Below, piece by piece: positions 7,938 to 16,634 of a DNA stretch of 64,000 nt (positions are counted from its first letter, which is position 1; each line of letters starts with the position of its first letter). The translations under genes and the position numbers were made by a program. Origin of the DNA: Beijerinckiaceae bacterium (GTDB lineage: Bacteria > Pseudomonadota > Alphaproteobacteria > Rhizobiales > Beijerinckiaceae); contig JALJOM010000003.1 of the NCBI GenBank assembly GCA_024304885.1, forward strand, positions 2,018,110 to 2,082,109. Direction: 5' to 3'. The notes beneath the pieces are model-generated. The model made no database searches. It worked only from the letters and a program-made list of their open reading frames with translations, and was not told where the DNA came from.

Positions 7938-8192
7938 ATGAAAATCGCTACAGGGTATCGAAAAGTGCTTCCGGCGCAATGCAGAATGGCGAGAGCCGCC
8001 CTGGCACTCGGCGTGCGAGAGCTTGCCGAGGCCGCGAAGGTCTCGACGAATACCGTGATCCGATTCGAGCGTGGCGAAGCCCTGAAAGAGCGCACGATCG
8101 AAGCCATCCGCGCCGCCCTCGAATCTGCCGGCGTCGAGTTCATCGCCGAGAACGGTGGCGGGGCGGGCGTGAGGCTCCGAAAGGGCGGGTGA
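7938..8192 (+). CDS. Cro/CI-like helix-turn-helix regulator
   Basis: An 84-residue protein from ATG 7938 (a GTG at 7932 is also in frame). Residues ~15-70 form a classic XRE helix-turn-helix: CRMARAALALGVRELAEAAKVS..TNTVIRFERGE, followed by the helix TIEAIRAALESAGVEFI. The end (AENGGGAGVRLRK) matches many short phage and plasmid regulators. It has no sensor domain. It is the only central gene in the element that reads rightward, with a symmetric control region in front, so it probably represses its own and the divergent transcript. Confidence 0.82.
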   Translation: MKIATGYRKVLPAQCRMARAALALGVRELAEAAKVSTNTVIRFERGEALKERTIEAIRAALESAGVEFIAENGGGAGVRLRKGG

Positions 8193-8508
8193 CACTCGGC
8201 ACTTGCCCCCAAATTTGGGGGCTGGAACATGCGCCCGCGCGCGTGAGGGAAAGGCTCTGAGCTGTACGACGAGATCGTACAATTGGGCGCGTCATCTCGA
8301 ACTGGCTCAGTTTTGAGCCCGTCGCCGAAGCCCTCAAATCTGAGGCTTGCGCGCAGATTTGCGCGGAAGGTGACGGCGAGGCCCGGTACATCCGCGGTGC
8401 CCCGCCGCCGAGCCGACGCCCCGGCCAAGCGTTTCGTGCCGCTCGACCGGGACGCCATGCTATCGCCGGTAAGGTGAGACCCGGCGAAATCTGCCGGCGG
8501 CGCAAACC
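8193..8508. other. Non-coding gap with two perfect palindromes
   Basis: No convincing gene in 316 bp. Short open frames exist (for example a 64-codon frame from TTG 8283), but none has a good ribosome site. Two notable structures are a perfect 18-bp palindrome GCCCCCAAATTTGGGGGC at 8205-8222, and TGTACGA-CGAGA-TCGTACA (7-bp arms, 8263-8281). The first could act as a bidirectional stop between convergent transcripts. The second looks more like a protein-binding dyad. Confidence 0.45.
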
Positions 8509-8715
8509 CTAGCGCGACGGCTGTCGATACGGCTCGATTTGCGCGAGCATCTTGGGTCGCTCGAATTCGGCGGACAGCACCCGGAGCGCGTTCGGATCGA
8601 TGCGCGCCATCGCCGCGCCGATCGGCGTCAAGCCCTGGAGGATCGCCGAATAGGGGGCCATGATTTCAGCAAACCGAGCCGCCGGATCGAAGATGGAAAG
8701 AGTGGCCTTGTTCAT
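8509..8715 (-). CDS. Small phage hypothetical protein
   Basis: A 68-residue protein overlapping the end of the upstream gp10-like gene by 4 bp (ATGA), so it is translationally coupled at the end of the structural operon. Sequence MNKATLSIFDPAARFAEIM... No recognised domain. Confidence 0.5.
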   Translation of the reverse strand: MNKATLSIFDPAARFAEIMAPYSAILQGLTPIGAAMARIDPNALRVLSAEFERPKMLAQIEPYRQPSR

Positions 8716-9137
8716 GTCGTGAACACCTTCATCACTATGTTGGCGAATTCCTCGCGGATCTCAGGTCCCTTCGCCATGACCGCCCCGCCGAAGACAGGCC
8801 GAGGCGGCATGTGCCGCGTCCCGAGTTCGAACAATTTCCCGCGCGCATCGTTCGTGCCGACATAAGCATCACTGTCGCCGACGACAACATGGCCGATGCT
8901 GTCGCGAAACTCGCCAGTCCGGAGCAAAGGCTCGTTCTCCGGGAAGCCCTTGGCGACGCGGTCGCGCTTCGTCGCCTCCGCCAGTTGCGGCCAGCCGTAC
9001 CGATACGATCCGATTGCGTCCTTCGCGTCTTCCTCGAGGATTTCGGCCGCTCGCTTCAAGGCCTCGCGCTGCGAGCCGTCGACCTCGACGGCAATATGAG
9101 CGAGCAAGGCGGCAAAGCCGGTGAGATTATGAGCCAT
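8712..9137 (-). CDS. HK97 gp10-like tail completion protein
   Basis: A 141-residue protein with the pattern of the HK97 gp10 / virion morphogenesis family: an N-terminal helical part, then LLRTGEFRDSIGHVVVGDSDAYVGTND, and the closing KLFELGTRHMPPRPVFGGA. Such proteins sit at the head-tail joining region and are needed to finish tails. It overlaps neighbours on both sides. In usual siphophage maps this gene precedes the tail chaperone and tape measure. Here it comes after them in the direction of transcription. Confidence 0.7.
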   Translation of the reverse strand: MAHNLTGFAALLAHIAVEVDGSQREALKRAAEILEEDAKDAIGSYRYGWPQLAEATKRDRVAKGFPENEPLLRTGEFRDSIGHVVVGDSDAYVGTNDARGKLFELGTRHMPPRPVFGGAVMAKGPEIREEFANIVMKVFTT

Positions 9138-9276
9138 CCGAATCCACCCACTTCATCCGGTCCCAATCGAACCGCCCACCGTCCAGCTCCCCGAAGATCA
9201 CGATCAAGCCGCGGCGCTCGTGATCCTCGAGCGCCATCGCAACCTCGAAAGGGACACCGCTTTTCACGAGGGCCAT
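9127..9276 (-). CDS. Short ORF overlapping the tail chaperone, possible frameshift extension
   Basis: A 49-codon frame from ATG 9276 (MALVKSGVPFEVAMALEDHE...DRMKWVDSDGS). An in-frame TTG at 9288 overlaps the TGA of the preceding gene. Its 3' end overlaps the start of the gp10-like gene by 11 bp. A small frame just after a tail assembly chaperone is the place where many phages make a longer product by ribosomal frameshift (lambda G and GT). Whether it is separate or a frameshift extension cannot be told here. Confidence 0.5.
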   Translation of the reverse strand: MALVKSGVPFEVAMALEDHERRGLIVIFGELDGGRFDWDRMKWVDSDGS

Positions 9277-9284
9277 CGCCTCGA

Positions 9285-9638
9285 TCAATCCGGCGTCCCG
9301 GCTGAGTTTTTTGCGTCGGCCACCGTCTTCTCGGAAATCCCGGCGAGCTTTTCGTAAGCACTCGCGATTGCCTCGAGACCAGGATCATCGAGCGCGCGGA
9401 TCACCGCGTCGAGTTCTGGTCTCGACTTCGGGAAGGTGTACGGCACGTCGTCGATCGACACCACAGACGCGCCGAGAACCATCGTCCCGACAACCTCAGG
9501 ATCGCCGGTCCTGGCCATCTCACGCACTGCGAGGCGTTGCGCCGTGTCGAGGCGTCGAGCTACGATGGTGCGATTGTAGCTGTCCACAACGGTTTCGGTC
9601 TTCGCATATTTCGCCCGAATGTCGTCGAGCACACTCAT
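9285..9638 (-). CDS. Phage tail assembly chaperone
   Basis: A 117-residue protein from ATG 9638, with GGGGAAG as ribosome site. It resembles gpG-like chaperones: RRLDTAQRLAVREMARTG, an IDDVPYTFPKSRPELDAVIRAL segment, and a GLEAIASAYEKLAG helix. Such proteins bind the tape measure before tail tube polymerisation. It normally lies upstream of the tape measure gene, but here it is directly downstream. Confidence 0.6.
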   Translation of the reverse strand: MSVLDDIRAKYAKTETVVDSYNRTIVARRLDTAQRLAVREMARTGDPEVVGTMVLGASVVSIDDVPYTFPKSRPELDAVIRALDDPGLEAIASAYEKLAGISEKTVADAKNSAGTPD

Positions 9639-9718
9639 AGTTGCTTCCCCATCTTGACGAGCATCAACCGCCACGCGGCAGCGGTCAAATTCAACATCGC
9701 GTGCAGGATGTTTCTCAT
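9635..9718 (-). CDS. Possible 27-residue peptide
   Basis: ATG 9718 opens a 27-codon frame (MRNILHAMLNLTAAAWRLML...) that fills the space between the tape measure stop and the chaperone start. It ends in an ATGA overlap with the chaperone. Hydrophobic. It may be real or only the leader that couples translation. Confidence 0.25.
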   Translation of the reverse strand: MRNILHAMLNLTAAAWRLMLVKMGKQL

Positions 9719-9724
9719 AGCCGA

Positions 9725-11902
9725 TCACACCGCGACGAGGCCGGCGTCAGGCGGCGTCCATGTCGATCCGCCGTCATGATAGGGCGCACGCGTCGGGAAG
9801 AGAGACGCCGAAATCGTCTCGCGAACGACCTCCTTGTGGATTTCGCGGCCGTTCAGGTGGAGATGGATATGCTGCTCCTTGGCGCCGCCACGGCTGCCCT
9901 TTGGCTCCACATGCCACCGCTCCCAAGGCATCGGGAAATGCAGCCCGTACCGATCCGCGTTCTTGTGCGCCCATGCCAGATCGCCTTGCAGATCGGCCGC
10001 GAGCCCCATTGTGTGCCGAGAGTGCCGCGCGACCCAATGGCCGCTGCCGTCAGACTTCGCGAAAAGCGAGTTCTGGTGCGCCTGCGACCGGAACCCGGAC
10101 ATGACCGAAAGCTTGTGCCCGGACGCATTCGCGTCCGCGATCATTGCCCCGAGCCGCGCTCTGAAATCCGGGTTCATCCCGCCGAGCGCATAGGCCGAGC
10201 CGCGAGCCGCAGCGCCGCCAGAGAGAGGAATTCCGCCGGTATCGCCGGAGAAAGACCCACCCGAACCGCCGTAGCTCGCATTCCAGACCCGGGCGCCGCC
10301 GAAGTCGCCCCCGCCCTCATAGCCGATCTTGCCGAGGCCGAATTTCTCGACGAGGCCGCCGATCCATTGGAACGCGGCGCCGATCTTCTCCGCGAGCCAT
10401 GTGACTGAATCCCCGAATGCCTTTACGGCGGCGATAAACGCCTCGCCGAGCTCGTTCTTGAACAAGAACCCGAGCGCACCGAGCGCAGCCGTTGCGCCAG
10501 CGATCGTCGCAATCGGGATGCCAGCGATCGCGCCACCGAGACCGAGGAGCGCGCCGGCGATCGTCACCGTTCCGCCGACCGCGAGAGCGACGCCGAGAGC
10601 CGCAATTCCCTTGCCTATATTTGCGATCGCGTCCGGATGTTGATTCGCGAACTCACCGATCTTCGTGAAGATCGCCGTGATGTCCTTCATGACCGGGATT
10701 GCGGCCTGCATCAATGGCGCTCCGATCGCGGACAACATACTTTCCCATTGTGCGCCGAAAGCCTTCTCGACGCCGAGCGGGTTCTTCTCCGCGAACTGCT
10801 TGTAGGATTCATCGAACGATTTGTGTTGCGTCACGATGCCGATATCCTTCGCGATCTGATCGCGAAAATCCGGGCTGCCGAACATGTAGAGCATACGCGC
10901 CGCGTTGCGGTTCGGCGCGATCTTGGCAATCAAGGCCTGCATTCGCGCATCGTCGCCCCCCGTCATCTTCTCGAGGCGAGGCCACAACACTTCACGCACC
11001 CATCCCGGCAAATCACCGCTATGCGCGAGCGAACCCTTGATCGCTCCCGGCTCGAGCTGCAGCTTGCTACCGCCGAATCCAGTCGCCTTGGTCTTCGACA
11101 TGTCGATCATGCCGAGCGACTTGAACGCTTCGCCCTGCTGCTTCGACAAAGTCATCGTGCCCATCATCAACTGATAGAGCGACATCATGCTTTGACCGGC
11201 CGTCGGACCACCGAGAGCTTCGGACGCAACCATGATGGAAGGAATCGATTTCGCCATGTCGGCGGAAATCCACGATGCGCCGGCGCGCCGCGCGAAGTTG
11301 ACGAATTGCGCCGGCCCGAACTTGCCGCCTTGCGCCAAAAACCACGGCATCGCCGCGTCCACGAAGGCATTCAGCCGATCCGGGCTCGTCGCAATGCCCT
11401 TCATCTCGCCGGTGCGCAACAGGTTCCAGAATGCACTTCCCTGCTCACCACCGACGACGTTTTCGAGCAGAGCGCTCGCCTTCAAGGCCTTCGGCGCCAT
11501 CTTCTCGGCAAGCCCGGTATCGCCGACGACGCCGCGCAACTCCAAGATCGTCTTCAAATGCTCGGCGGCCGTCGCGGTCGGTACCGCCTTCGCGACTTCC
11601 CGGAAAGAGGCAGCCGTCATCCGGTTGACCTCAGCAAGGCTGATACCGACGCGAACGAGCTGCTCCTGCCGATTCAGCAATTCCTTGCCGTGCTCGGCAA
11701 CGTCGCGATAGACATCGATGAGCTTGACAGCGCCGCCGATCGCCGCCGCCCCGATCAACACTTGATTGAGCCGAGCGAACCCCTTTTCCAGCTTCTCGAC
11801 GCCCATATTGAGGCCGAGCAAGTCCTTCGAGATGACCGCAAGGACACCCGAAACCGAGTTCGTCGCCGAAAGATGGATCCCGACCTCGTAGGGGGTCATC
11901 AC
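9725..11902 (-). CDS. Tape measure protein with C-terminal M15 peptidase domain
   Basis: A 725-residue protein. Residues 1-420 are alpha-helical, with LEKGFARLNQVLIGAAAIGGAVKL at the start, typical of tape measures. Residues ~430-520 are hydrophobic Gly/Ala-rich segments (GIAALGVALAVGGTVTIAGALLGLGGAIAG). A Gly-rich linker follows. Residues ~575-670 are a VanY-like M15 peptidase with SGFRS, the zinc motif HTMGLAADL and ERWHVEP. The length of the protein sets tail length in siphoviruses. The peptidase would cut peptidoglycan during DNA entry. At 725 residues the predicted tail is fairly short. Confidence 0.88.
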   Translation of the reverse strand: MMTPYEVGIHLSATNSVSGVLAVISKDLLGLNMGVEKLEKGFARLNQVLIGAAAIGGAVKLIDVYRDVAEHGKELLNRQEQLVRVGISLAEVNRMTAASFREVAKAVPTATAAEHLKTILELRGVVGDTGLAEKMAPKALKASALLENVVGGEQGSAFWNLLRTGEMKGIATSPDRLNAFVDAAMPWFLAQGGKFGPAQFVNFARRAGASWISADMAKSIPSIMVASEALGGPTAGQSMMSLYQLMMGTMTLSKQQGEAFKSLGMIDMSKTKATGFGGSKLQLEPGAIKGSLAHSGDLPGWVREVLWPRLEKMTGGDDARMQALIAKIAPNRNAARMLYMFGSPDFRDQIAKDIGIVTQHKSFDESYKQFAEKNPLGVEKAFGAQWESMLSAIGAPLMQAAIPVMKDITAIFTKIGEFANQHPDAIANIGKGIAALGVALAVGGTVTIAGALLGLGGAIAGIPIATIAGATAALGALGFLFKNELGEAFIAAVKAFGDSVTWLAEKIGAAFQWIGGLVEKFGLGKIGYEGGGDFGGARVWNASYGGSGGSFSGDTGGIPLSGGAAARGSAYALGGMNPDFRARLGAMIADANASGHKLSVMSGFRSQAHQNSLFAKSDGSGHWVARHSRHTMGLAADLQGDLAWAHKNADRYGLHFPMPWERWHVEPKGSRGGAKEQHIHLHLNGREIHKEVVRETISASLFPTRAPYHDGGSTWTPPDAGLVAV

Positions 11903-11904
11903 CG

Positions 11905-12144
11905 CTACACCCTGCTATCAGCGTCGAACAACTCGACCGCACGCGCCGTGCTTTCCAGCTCGGAAGCGAGATCTGCTACGGATCGGCCATAGATTTCCGG
12001 CTTCGACCCAGAGAACCCATGCAACAGCAATGTCGCAAATATGGCCGAGACCGTCGCTTCCATGCCCGGCGCCAGCTCGCCGGAGTCGCGAAGATGCGAC
12101 GCCAAGCGCTGCAACTTCTTTGCACAATCGAGAATGTCGGACAT
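11905..12144 (-). CDS. Small phage protein upstream of the tape measure
   Basis: A 79-residue helical protein (MSDILDCAKKLQRLASHLRD...AVELFDADSRV). It ends 2 bp before the tape measure start, so the two are co-translated. No family recognised. A helper for the tape measure is possible from position alone. Confidence 0.5.
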   Translation of the reverse strand: MSDILDCAKKLQRLASHLRDSGELAPGMEATVSAIFATLLLHGFSGSKPEIYGRSVADLASELESTARAVELFDADSRV

Positions 12145-12156
12145 TTCGCGGTCTCC

Positions 12157-12945
12157 CTACGCCGCACGATCGGCTCGATACTCGGTGACGTCTTTGTAGA
12201 ACTTGCCGTCGCGAATCTCGTCGGGAGTCGCCACCGGGTAATGAGCTTCGCCCGGCTTCACGACGACAATCGTCTCCTCGCCGTTGTGGATTTGACGAAG
12301 CAACCAAGGCGCGCTGCGCTTCTCCTCGACCTTCCTCGCGAGCGCGTCGAACTCGCGAGCACCGAGACCGGAGACGGCCCTGATATCGTTCTTGACTGTC
12401 TCGATCGTCGATTCGAACGCGACAACGTCGCCGTCCAACAGCTCGATCGCATCGATCTCGGCCCCGCGAAGCGTCGCCAGCCGAGCCGACCGAACTTGCT
12501 CGAAAAGCGCCGAATCGAGCCCGGAAACCAGCGCGGGCTGCTCCAACGCGGCATCGACGAACGCCGCATCGGCCTTGTCGCCGATCAAGAGCCCGGCCTG
12601 CTCCGGCCGCGACATGCCCCGAAGAATGCTCCGCAGCTCTTGCCGAAGCAGCGCCCCGGAAAGATCGGACTTGTCGAATTTCGGCAAAGCCAGTGCCGAC
12701 CGCTTGGCGTCGAGGTCCCGGCGCATCTCGTCGAGCGGCGCCGCCGCATCGCGAACATCCCGAAGCGCAGCGCGAAGGTGCCCGGTGATCGCCTTCTTTT
12801 GCCCTGTCGCGGAAAGATCGGCATTGGACTTCACGCCAGCCGTCTCGGCTGCGAACCGATCGGCCGCGGCCGTCAGCTTGCGAAGGGCATCGAGATGCGG
12901 GTGATCGGAAAAGCGATCGAGCAGGGATTGAAACCGCGCGTTCAT
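12157..12945 (-). CDS. Phage protein of unknown function after terminase
   Basis: A 262-residue protein lying directly after the large terminase with a 4-bp overlap. Residues 1-110 look coiled (LLDRFSDHPHLDALRKLTAAADRF, RRDLDAKRSALALPKF). The C-terminal third is more globular (APWLLRQIHNGEETIVVVKPGEAHYPVATPDEIRDGKFYKDVTEY). Phage maps usually have the portal here, but this protein is too short and shows no portal features. A structural or scaffold role is possible. I cannot assign it. Confidence 0.5.
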   Translation of the reverse strand: MNARFQSLLDRFSDHPHLDALRKLTAAADRFAAETAGVKSNADLSATGQKKAITGHLRAALRDVRDAAAPLDEMRRDLDAKRSALALPKFDKSDLSGALLRQELRSILRGMSRPEQAGLLIGDKADAAFVDAALEQPALVSGLDSALFEQVRSARLATLRGAEIDAIELLDGDVVAFESTIETVKNDIRAVSGLGAREFDALARKVEEKRSAPWLLRQIHNGEETIVVVKPGEAHYPVATPDEIRDGKFYKDVTEYRADRAA

Positions 12946-14519
12946 TGCATAACCTCGGTCGGTAGTGGAACAGGACGCCCGTCCGGCGTGAGCCAGCCTA
13001 GCTCAATGTAGCGTTCGCGATCGTGCGGGTGGAACAGGCCATACCGCCGGCAAAGCGTCTCGCGATCCATCGAGGCGATGAAATCCGCGCCACGTGGCGC
13101 GGCCGACGTCGAGTAAGTGCCAAATACCGGCGCCGGAGCGTAGTGCGTACCATCGGCGAGACCGAGCGCGCCGGCAACAGCATTCGCGATGTCGTCATGC
13201 GCACCCGGGGGATGATCGATCGAGTCACGCCCAGCCCGCGACGTGCGCCTTTCGAGGGAAACGAGCTGCGAAACCAGCTTGCGATCGTCGAGAAGCGCGG
13301 CACAACCGGAATTGAGCATCGGGAGCAGCCCGAGGTAGAGTTCCGAGCGGTTCTTGTCCGCCGGCAAATACTCGATCCCGTTCTCACGGAAGGCCGCACG
13401 CGGCCATTCGCCTGCATAGCGGTCGCCACGTACCGACGAAACCCGATAGCGGTGCAAGGTCGCGGCAAACTCGGCGACGACGCTCTGCGGATTGAACGGC
13501 GCCTTGACCTCTCGAATGAAATCGAGGACGGCAACATCCTTCTCGCGGTGCGCTATCGCCAGCGTCATGCTGTCCGAACTGCCGCCCGAGGGATCCACGA
13601 AACCGTGATAGGTGAGGCTCGGAAGCGGAGCGCGCTCATAAGTGCCTGTATCAATGCAGGACTCGACGGCATCAAGCGAAACGAAGGCCTCGACATCGCT
13701 TCGAAACTCTGCGCCGTATTCGGCCCGTGCGGCTTCGGGATCCGCCTCGAATTGCGCCGCGATCCATTCCTTGTCGAGGGTCGGATTCATGGTCAGGCTC
13801 GGCGCTTGTGCGACGAGGACGGTGCCGGGCTTTCCGAAGTGCCTTCGATAGGTCTTCCACAACTCGCCGCGGCGAGCGTAGGGCGAAGAAATCGCGACCA
13901 AAGGACCTTTCGTCGTCAAGAGGCTCGGCCGCAGAGCCCGAAGGATCTCTGTGTCGGGATTCGAGCTGCCGTCGATCCGCCAGAACGCAACCTCGTCGGC
14001 TACGATGCCGACGCACGTCCGGCCGCGCGTCGTGCGGAAGCTCGCGGTGCGGACCACGACATCAACCCCCGTCGCCAGCTCGATCGTGTCCACCGTCACG
14101 TTCTCGACGAGCGCCGCGAGCGCCGGAGAATCCTCGAGCGCGCCGCGAGCGAACCCGAGAAGCCCCGTCGCTTGCTCGACGGCCGAGGCGACCATTTGGA
14201 GCTGCGCCCGCTCCCGCGGCGCGAGCAAATGGCGATGGTCGATGCAACCCGCGATGTATGCGGCTAGGACGGCCATGGCGCGGCTTTTCCCGCCTCGACG
14301 GCCGATGACAGCCCAAAACTCGGGAACTGGCTCAGCGGGGCTCTCTGGCCTTCCTGTGAGGGTTTGAAAGATCGCAAGCTCGTCGTCGGTCAGGGGCTCG
14401 CCGCAGATCGCGATCAAGAGCACGCGCCAAGGTGCCCACGACTCGCCGGCGAGTTGCCCCGCGAAGAACTCGGGCGATTCGAGCGCGTAGCGCATCGTGA
14501 CGAGGCGCCGGCCGGTCAT
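12942..14519 (-). CDS. terL: Large terminase subunit
   Basis: A 525-residue packaging motor. The N-terminal ATPase has Walker A GRRGGKSR (73-80), Walker B VGIVADEVAFW (170-180), and a coupling SSPYARRGELW. The C-terminal RNase H-like nuclease has GFVDPSGGSSDSMT (~307) and GAHDDIANAVAGAL (~435), whose aspartates bind metal. It cuts concatemeric DNA and pumps it into proheads. It overlaps the small-subunit gene by 4 bp. All key residues seem present, so the enzyme may be active even though no portal or capsid gene is seen in the element. Confidence 0.9.
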   Translation of the reverse strand: MTGRRLVTMRYALESPEFFAGQLAGESWAPWRVLLIAICGEPLTDDELAIFQTLTGRPESPAEPVPEFWAVIGRRGGKSRAMAVLAAYIAGCIDHRHLLAPRERAQLQMVASAVEQATGLLGFARGALEDSPALAALVENVTVDTIELATGVDVVVRTASFRTTRGRTCVGIVADEVAFWRIDGSSNPDTEILRALRPSLLTTKGPLVAISSPYARRGELWKTYRRHFGKPGTVLVAQAPSLTMNPTLDKEWIAAQFEADPEAARAEYGAEFRSDVEAFVSLDAVESCIDTGTYERAPLPSLTYHGFVDPSGGSSDSMTLAIAHREKDVAVLDFIREVKAPFNPQSVVAEFAATLHRYRVSSVRGDRYAGEWPRAAFRENGIEYLPADKNRSELYLGLLPMLNSGCAALLDDRKLVSQLVSLERRTSRAGRDSIDHPPGAHDDIANAVAGALGLADGTHYAPAPVFGTYSTSAAPRGADFIASMDRETLCRRYGLFHPHDRERYIELGWLTPDGRPVPLPTEVMQ

Positions 14520-14953
14520 GGTGAGGCCTCGACATCGAAGTGCGCGTGCAGAGCGGCAGTCGCGGGCGCCTTCACGGTCTTTGCGCGGCGCTTGACCCCG
14601 AGCACTTCGAACAACCGCCGCAGATGCCCGGACAGCCGGCCGTGAAGATCGCCGGTCTCGGGGCTCATATCCCCCTCGGACATGCGGCTTTCGAGGAGCT
14701 CGAGCTGAACCTCGATCGCTGCAGCGCGCCGACAGAGCGAAATTTCGGCCGCGGACAGCGCCTCCTCGCCGCCGAGATCGGCGATATGCTGGCGAAAAAG
14801 GTCTCGCCAGCGCCGAGTCCAGGCCGATCGCCCGTCACCGCCCGCGGCGAAAACCCGCGTCCCGTTCGTGACCTTCGACCTAACCATGACCGACGCGGCG
14901 CCTTTCGCCGCGCGATCTGGAGTTCGAGCCACTCCGCTTGCCTGGCTTTCCAT
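14516..14953 (-). CDS. Probable small terminase subunit
   Basis: A 145-residue protein directly upstream of the large terminase with ATGA overlap. It has a basic N terminus, a helical core (RRWRDLFRQHIADLGGEEALSAAEISLCRRAAAIEVQLELLESRMSEG), and a C-terminal tail ending FDVEASP. Position, size and the central oligomerisation-like helices fit a small terminase that recognises the packaging site. No classic helix-turn-helix is obvious, so the call rests mainly on context. Confidence 0.6.
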   Translation of the reverse strand: MESQASGVARTPDRAAKGAASVMVRSKVTNGTRVFAAGGDGRSAWTRRWRDLFRQHIADLGGEEALSAAEISLCRRAAAIEVQLELLESRMSEGDMSPETGDLHGRLSGHLRRLFEVLGVKRRAKTVKAPATAALHAHFDVEASP

Positions 14954-15506
14954 GCCCTCAAAATCCGCGGTCTTGGACGTTTATTGGACAAGATACGCCG
15001 CTCCGGCTGAAATAACAAGTAGATACAATGCATTATAACACTATACAGCGCTCTATTTTCGCTGTGATACGGCGAAATAGCCTGTCAAGCAAACTGCAAA
15101 GATTGCGGCTGTGGATCATGGGGCCGCGAGCCCGGCAGGAAAATTCGGGCCGATATTATGGAACGTGACGCAAAGTTCAAGCATCCCCGTTCCTTCTCGG
15201 CTGGCCTTGCGGCCCTTCGGCTTGGCTCTGGCTTCCCGAGCAGAGCTTGGCCTTGACATTGAGCCTTGCCTGCTAAGACCCAGGCTATTCGACACGTTCC
15301 ACGATCCTTTGTTTCGCCCGTTTGTTTCGCTCGCCCCCTTCTAAGGAAGGGGGGCGAAACGAAACGCACAAGTTTCGGGTCGTTTCGCTCTCGGATGAAA
15401 CAGATATGTCCTTGCGTTATCAATCTGTTAGCCTCGATTTGTTTCGGCCGTTTCGCCTCGTTTCGCCTCGTTTCGTTTCGCCCCCTCGTTTCGCCTCGTT
15501 TCGCCC
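14954..15506. other. Non-coding gap with TTTCG-type iterons
   Basis: No gene in 553 bp between the terminase operon and the RepA-like ATPase gene. The left half has an AT-rich stretch (15000-15080). From about 15300 the sequence GTTTCG recurs many times, most densely at 15446-15515 with units such as GTTTCGCCTCGTTTCGCC. A hairpin of about 10 bp (CGCCCCCTTC / GAAGGGGGGCG) lies at about 15329-15355. Direct repeats next to a replication ATPase suggest a replication origin for the element. Inference. Confidence 0.5.
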
Positions 15507-16634
15507 CTATTTTCCCGGTTCAGCTAACGCTTGCTCGGCCTCTTTTTGACCCTTCGGGGTGACCTGCCATTTCCCGCCAATCACAGCTTTGACGAGCTTG
15601 CGCCGCTCTAGGTTGTGGAGGCGGATATTCACCCGAGCCTTCGTCCTTCCGATCGCTTGCCCCCATGCCTCTTGCGTCCCGCCTGGATCGGCGAGCATGG
15701 CTTGCACAAGAGCGAGGTCAGTTGCCGCCGATGCTTCGTCGCGGCGCTTGACGCTCTCGGCGTCGCAAGGGCGCATGACCGGCAGCAGGATTTCCCTGCC
15801 CTTGGCGTCGATCACGTCCGGGCTGGACGCTTCGTCGAAGCGGAGCGTCAGCGGTTCGAACTCGCGGCCCCTGAGCTTTCCCTGCCAATACAAGGATGCG
15901 AGCCCCGTCTCCGGGCTTTTCCACAGGGTCAGGTTGCCATCGACTTCGTTCAAGACGGCGCCCGATCCGTAGGGAATAAGGTTGTCCTCGGATGCGTTCT
16001 TGACCGGATGCGCGGCGACGACGACGGTAGGCTTGCCCTCGATCTTCGTGATAGGGCGAAGGCGGCGCATGAATTCTCCGGCCTGTGTGGCGCTATTCGC
16101 ATCATCGCCGTCGAACATCGCGGCGAGCGTATCCACAATCACGAGAGCGAACGGACGTTCGGCCGCGAGCCTGCGCAATTCGATGTGGACTTCCTCGGGC
16201 TTATGCCGCATGTCCAATATCAGCACATCGTCGATTATCTCGGTCGCGTCGATATTGAGCAGATATGTGGCAACCATCATTCGCGCGCGAACATCGTCGG
16301 GATTTTCGAAGGTCAAGTAGGCAACACGGCCGCGCGTGGGCTCGATCCCGAGAATGTCCAGCCTACCTGTACCGATGGCGAGCATTGCCGCTATCAGAAA
16401 CGCCGTCTTGCCGTGGCCCGTCCGCGCCGTCAGCGTGTATAGTGACGCTGAGCGCAACAGGCCCTCGATTGTGTAGCTCGGAGGCTCGAATTCGCCGAAG
16501 AATTCCGCGAGCGTCTTGAACTTAGGCCGCGGCGGCGGCGTCGCGTCGTGCCCATTGCTCCACGCAACACGCTCGATCGGCTCGCCGAGTTGCGCGAGCG
16601 AATCGAGATAGTCATGATCGACCGGCCCGTTCAT
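15507..16634 (-). CDS. RepA-like AAA ATPase (replicative helicase type)
   Basis: A 375-residue protein of the RecA/DnaB-like AAA_25 group seen in plasmid and phage replication. Walker A RTGHGKTAF lies near residues 71-79. Walker B LVIVDTLAAMFDGDDAN is near 164-180. Sensor-like VVVAAHPVKNASEDNL and GSGAVLNEVDGNLTLWK follow. Residues ~310-375 form a winged-helix-like end (TQEAWGQAIGRTKARVNIRLHNLERRKLVKAVIGGKWQVTPKG). It would open DNA at the element origin. Its 3' end overlaps the iteron cluster. Confidence 0.82.
   Translation of the reverse strand: MNGPVDHDYLDSLAQLGEPIERVAWSNGHDATPPPRPKFKTLAEFFGEFEPPSYTIEGLLRSASLYTLTARTGHGKTAFLIAAMLAIGTGRLDILGIEPTRGRVAYLTFENPDDVRARMMVATYLLNIDATEIIDDVLILDMRHKPEEVHIELRRLAAERPFALVIVDTLAAMFDGDDANSATQAGEFMRRLRPITKIEGKPTVVVAAHPVKNASEDNLIPYGSGAVLNEVDGNLTLWKSPETGLASLYWQGKLRGREFEPLTLRFDEASSPDVIDAKGREILLPVMRPCDAESVKRRDEASAATDLALVQAMLADPGGTQEAWGQAIGRTKARVNIRLHNLERRKLVKAVIGGKWQVTPKGQKEAEQALAEPGK

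Noticed and set aside
10637-11992. A 451-codon plus-strand frame
   Set aside because: Antisense to the tape measure gene, with no domain pattern.
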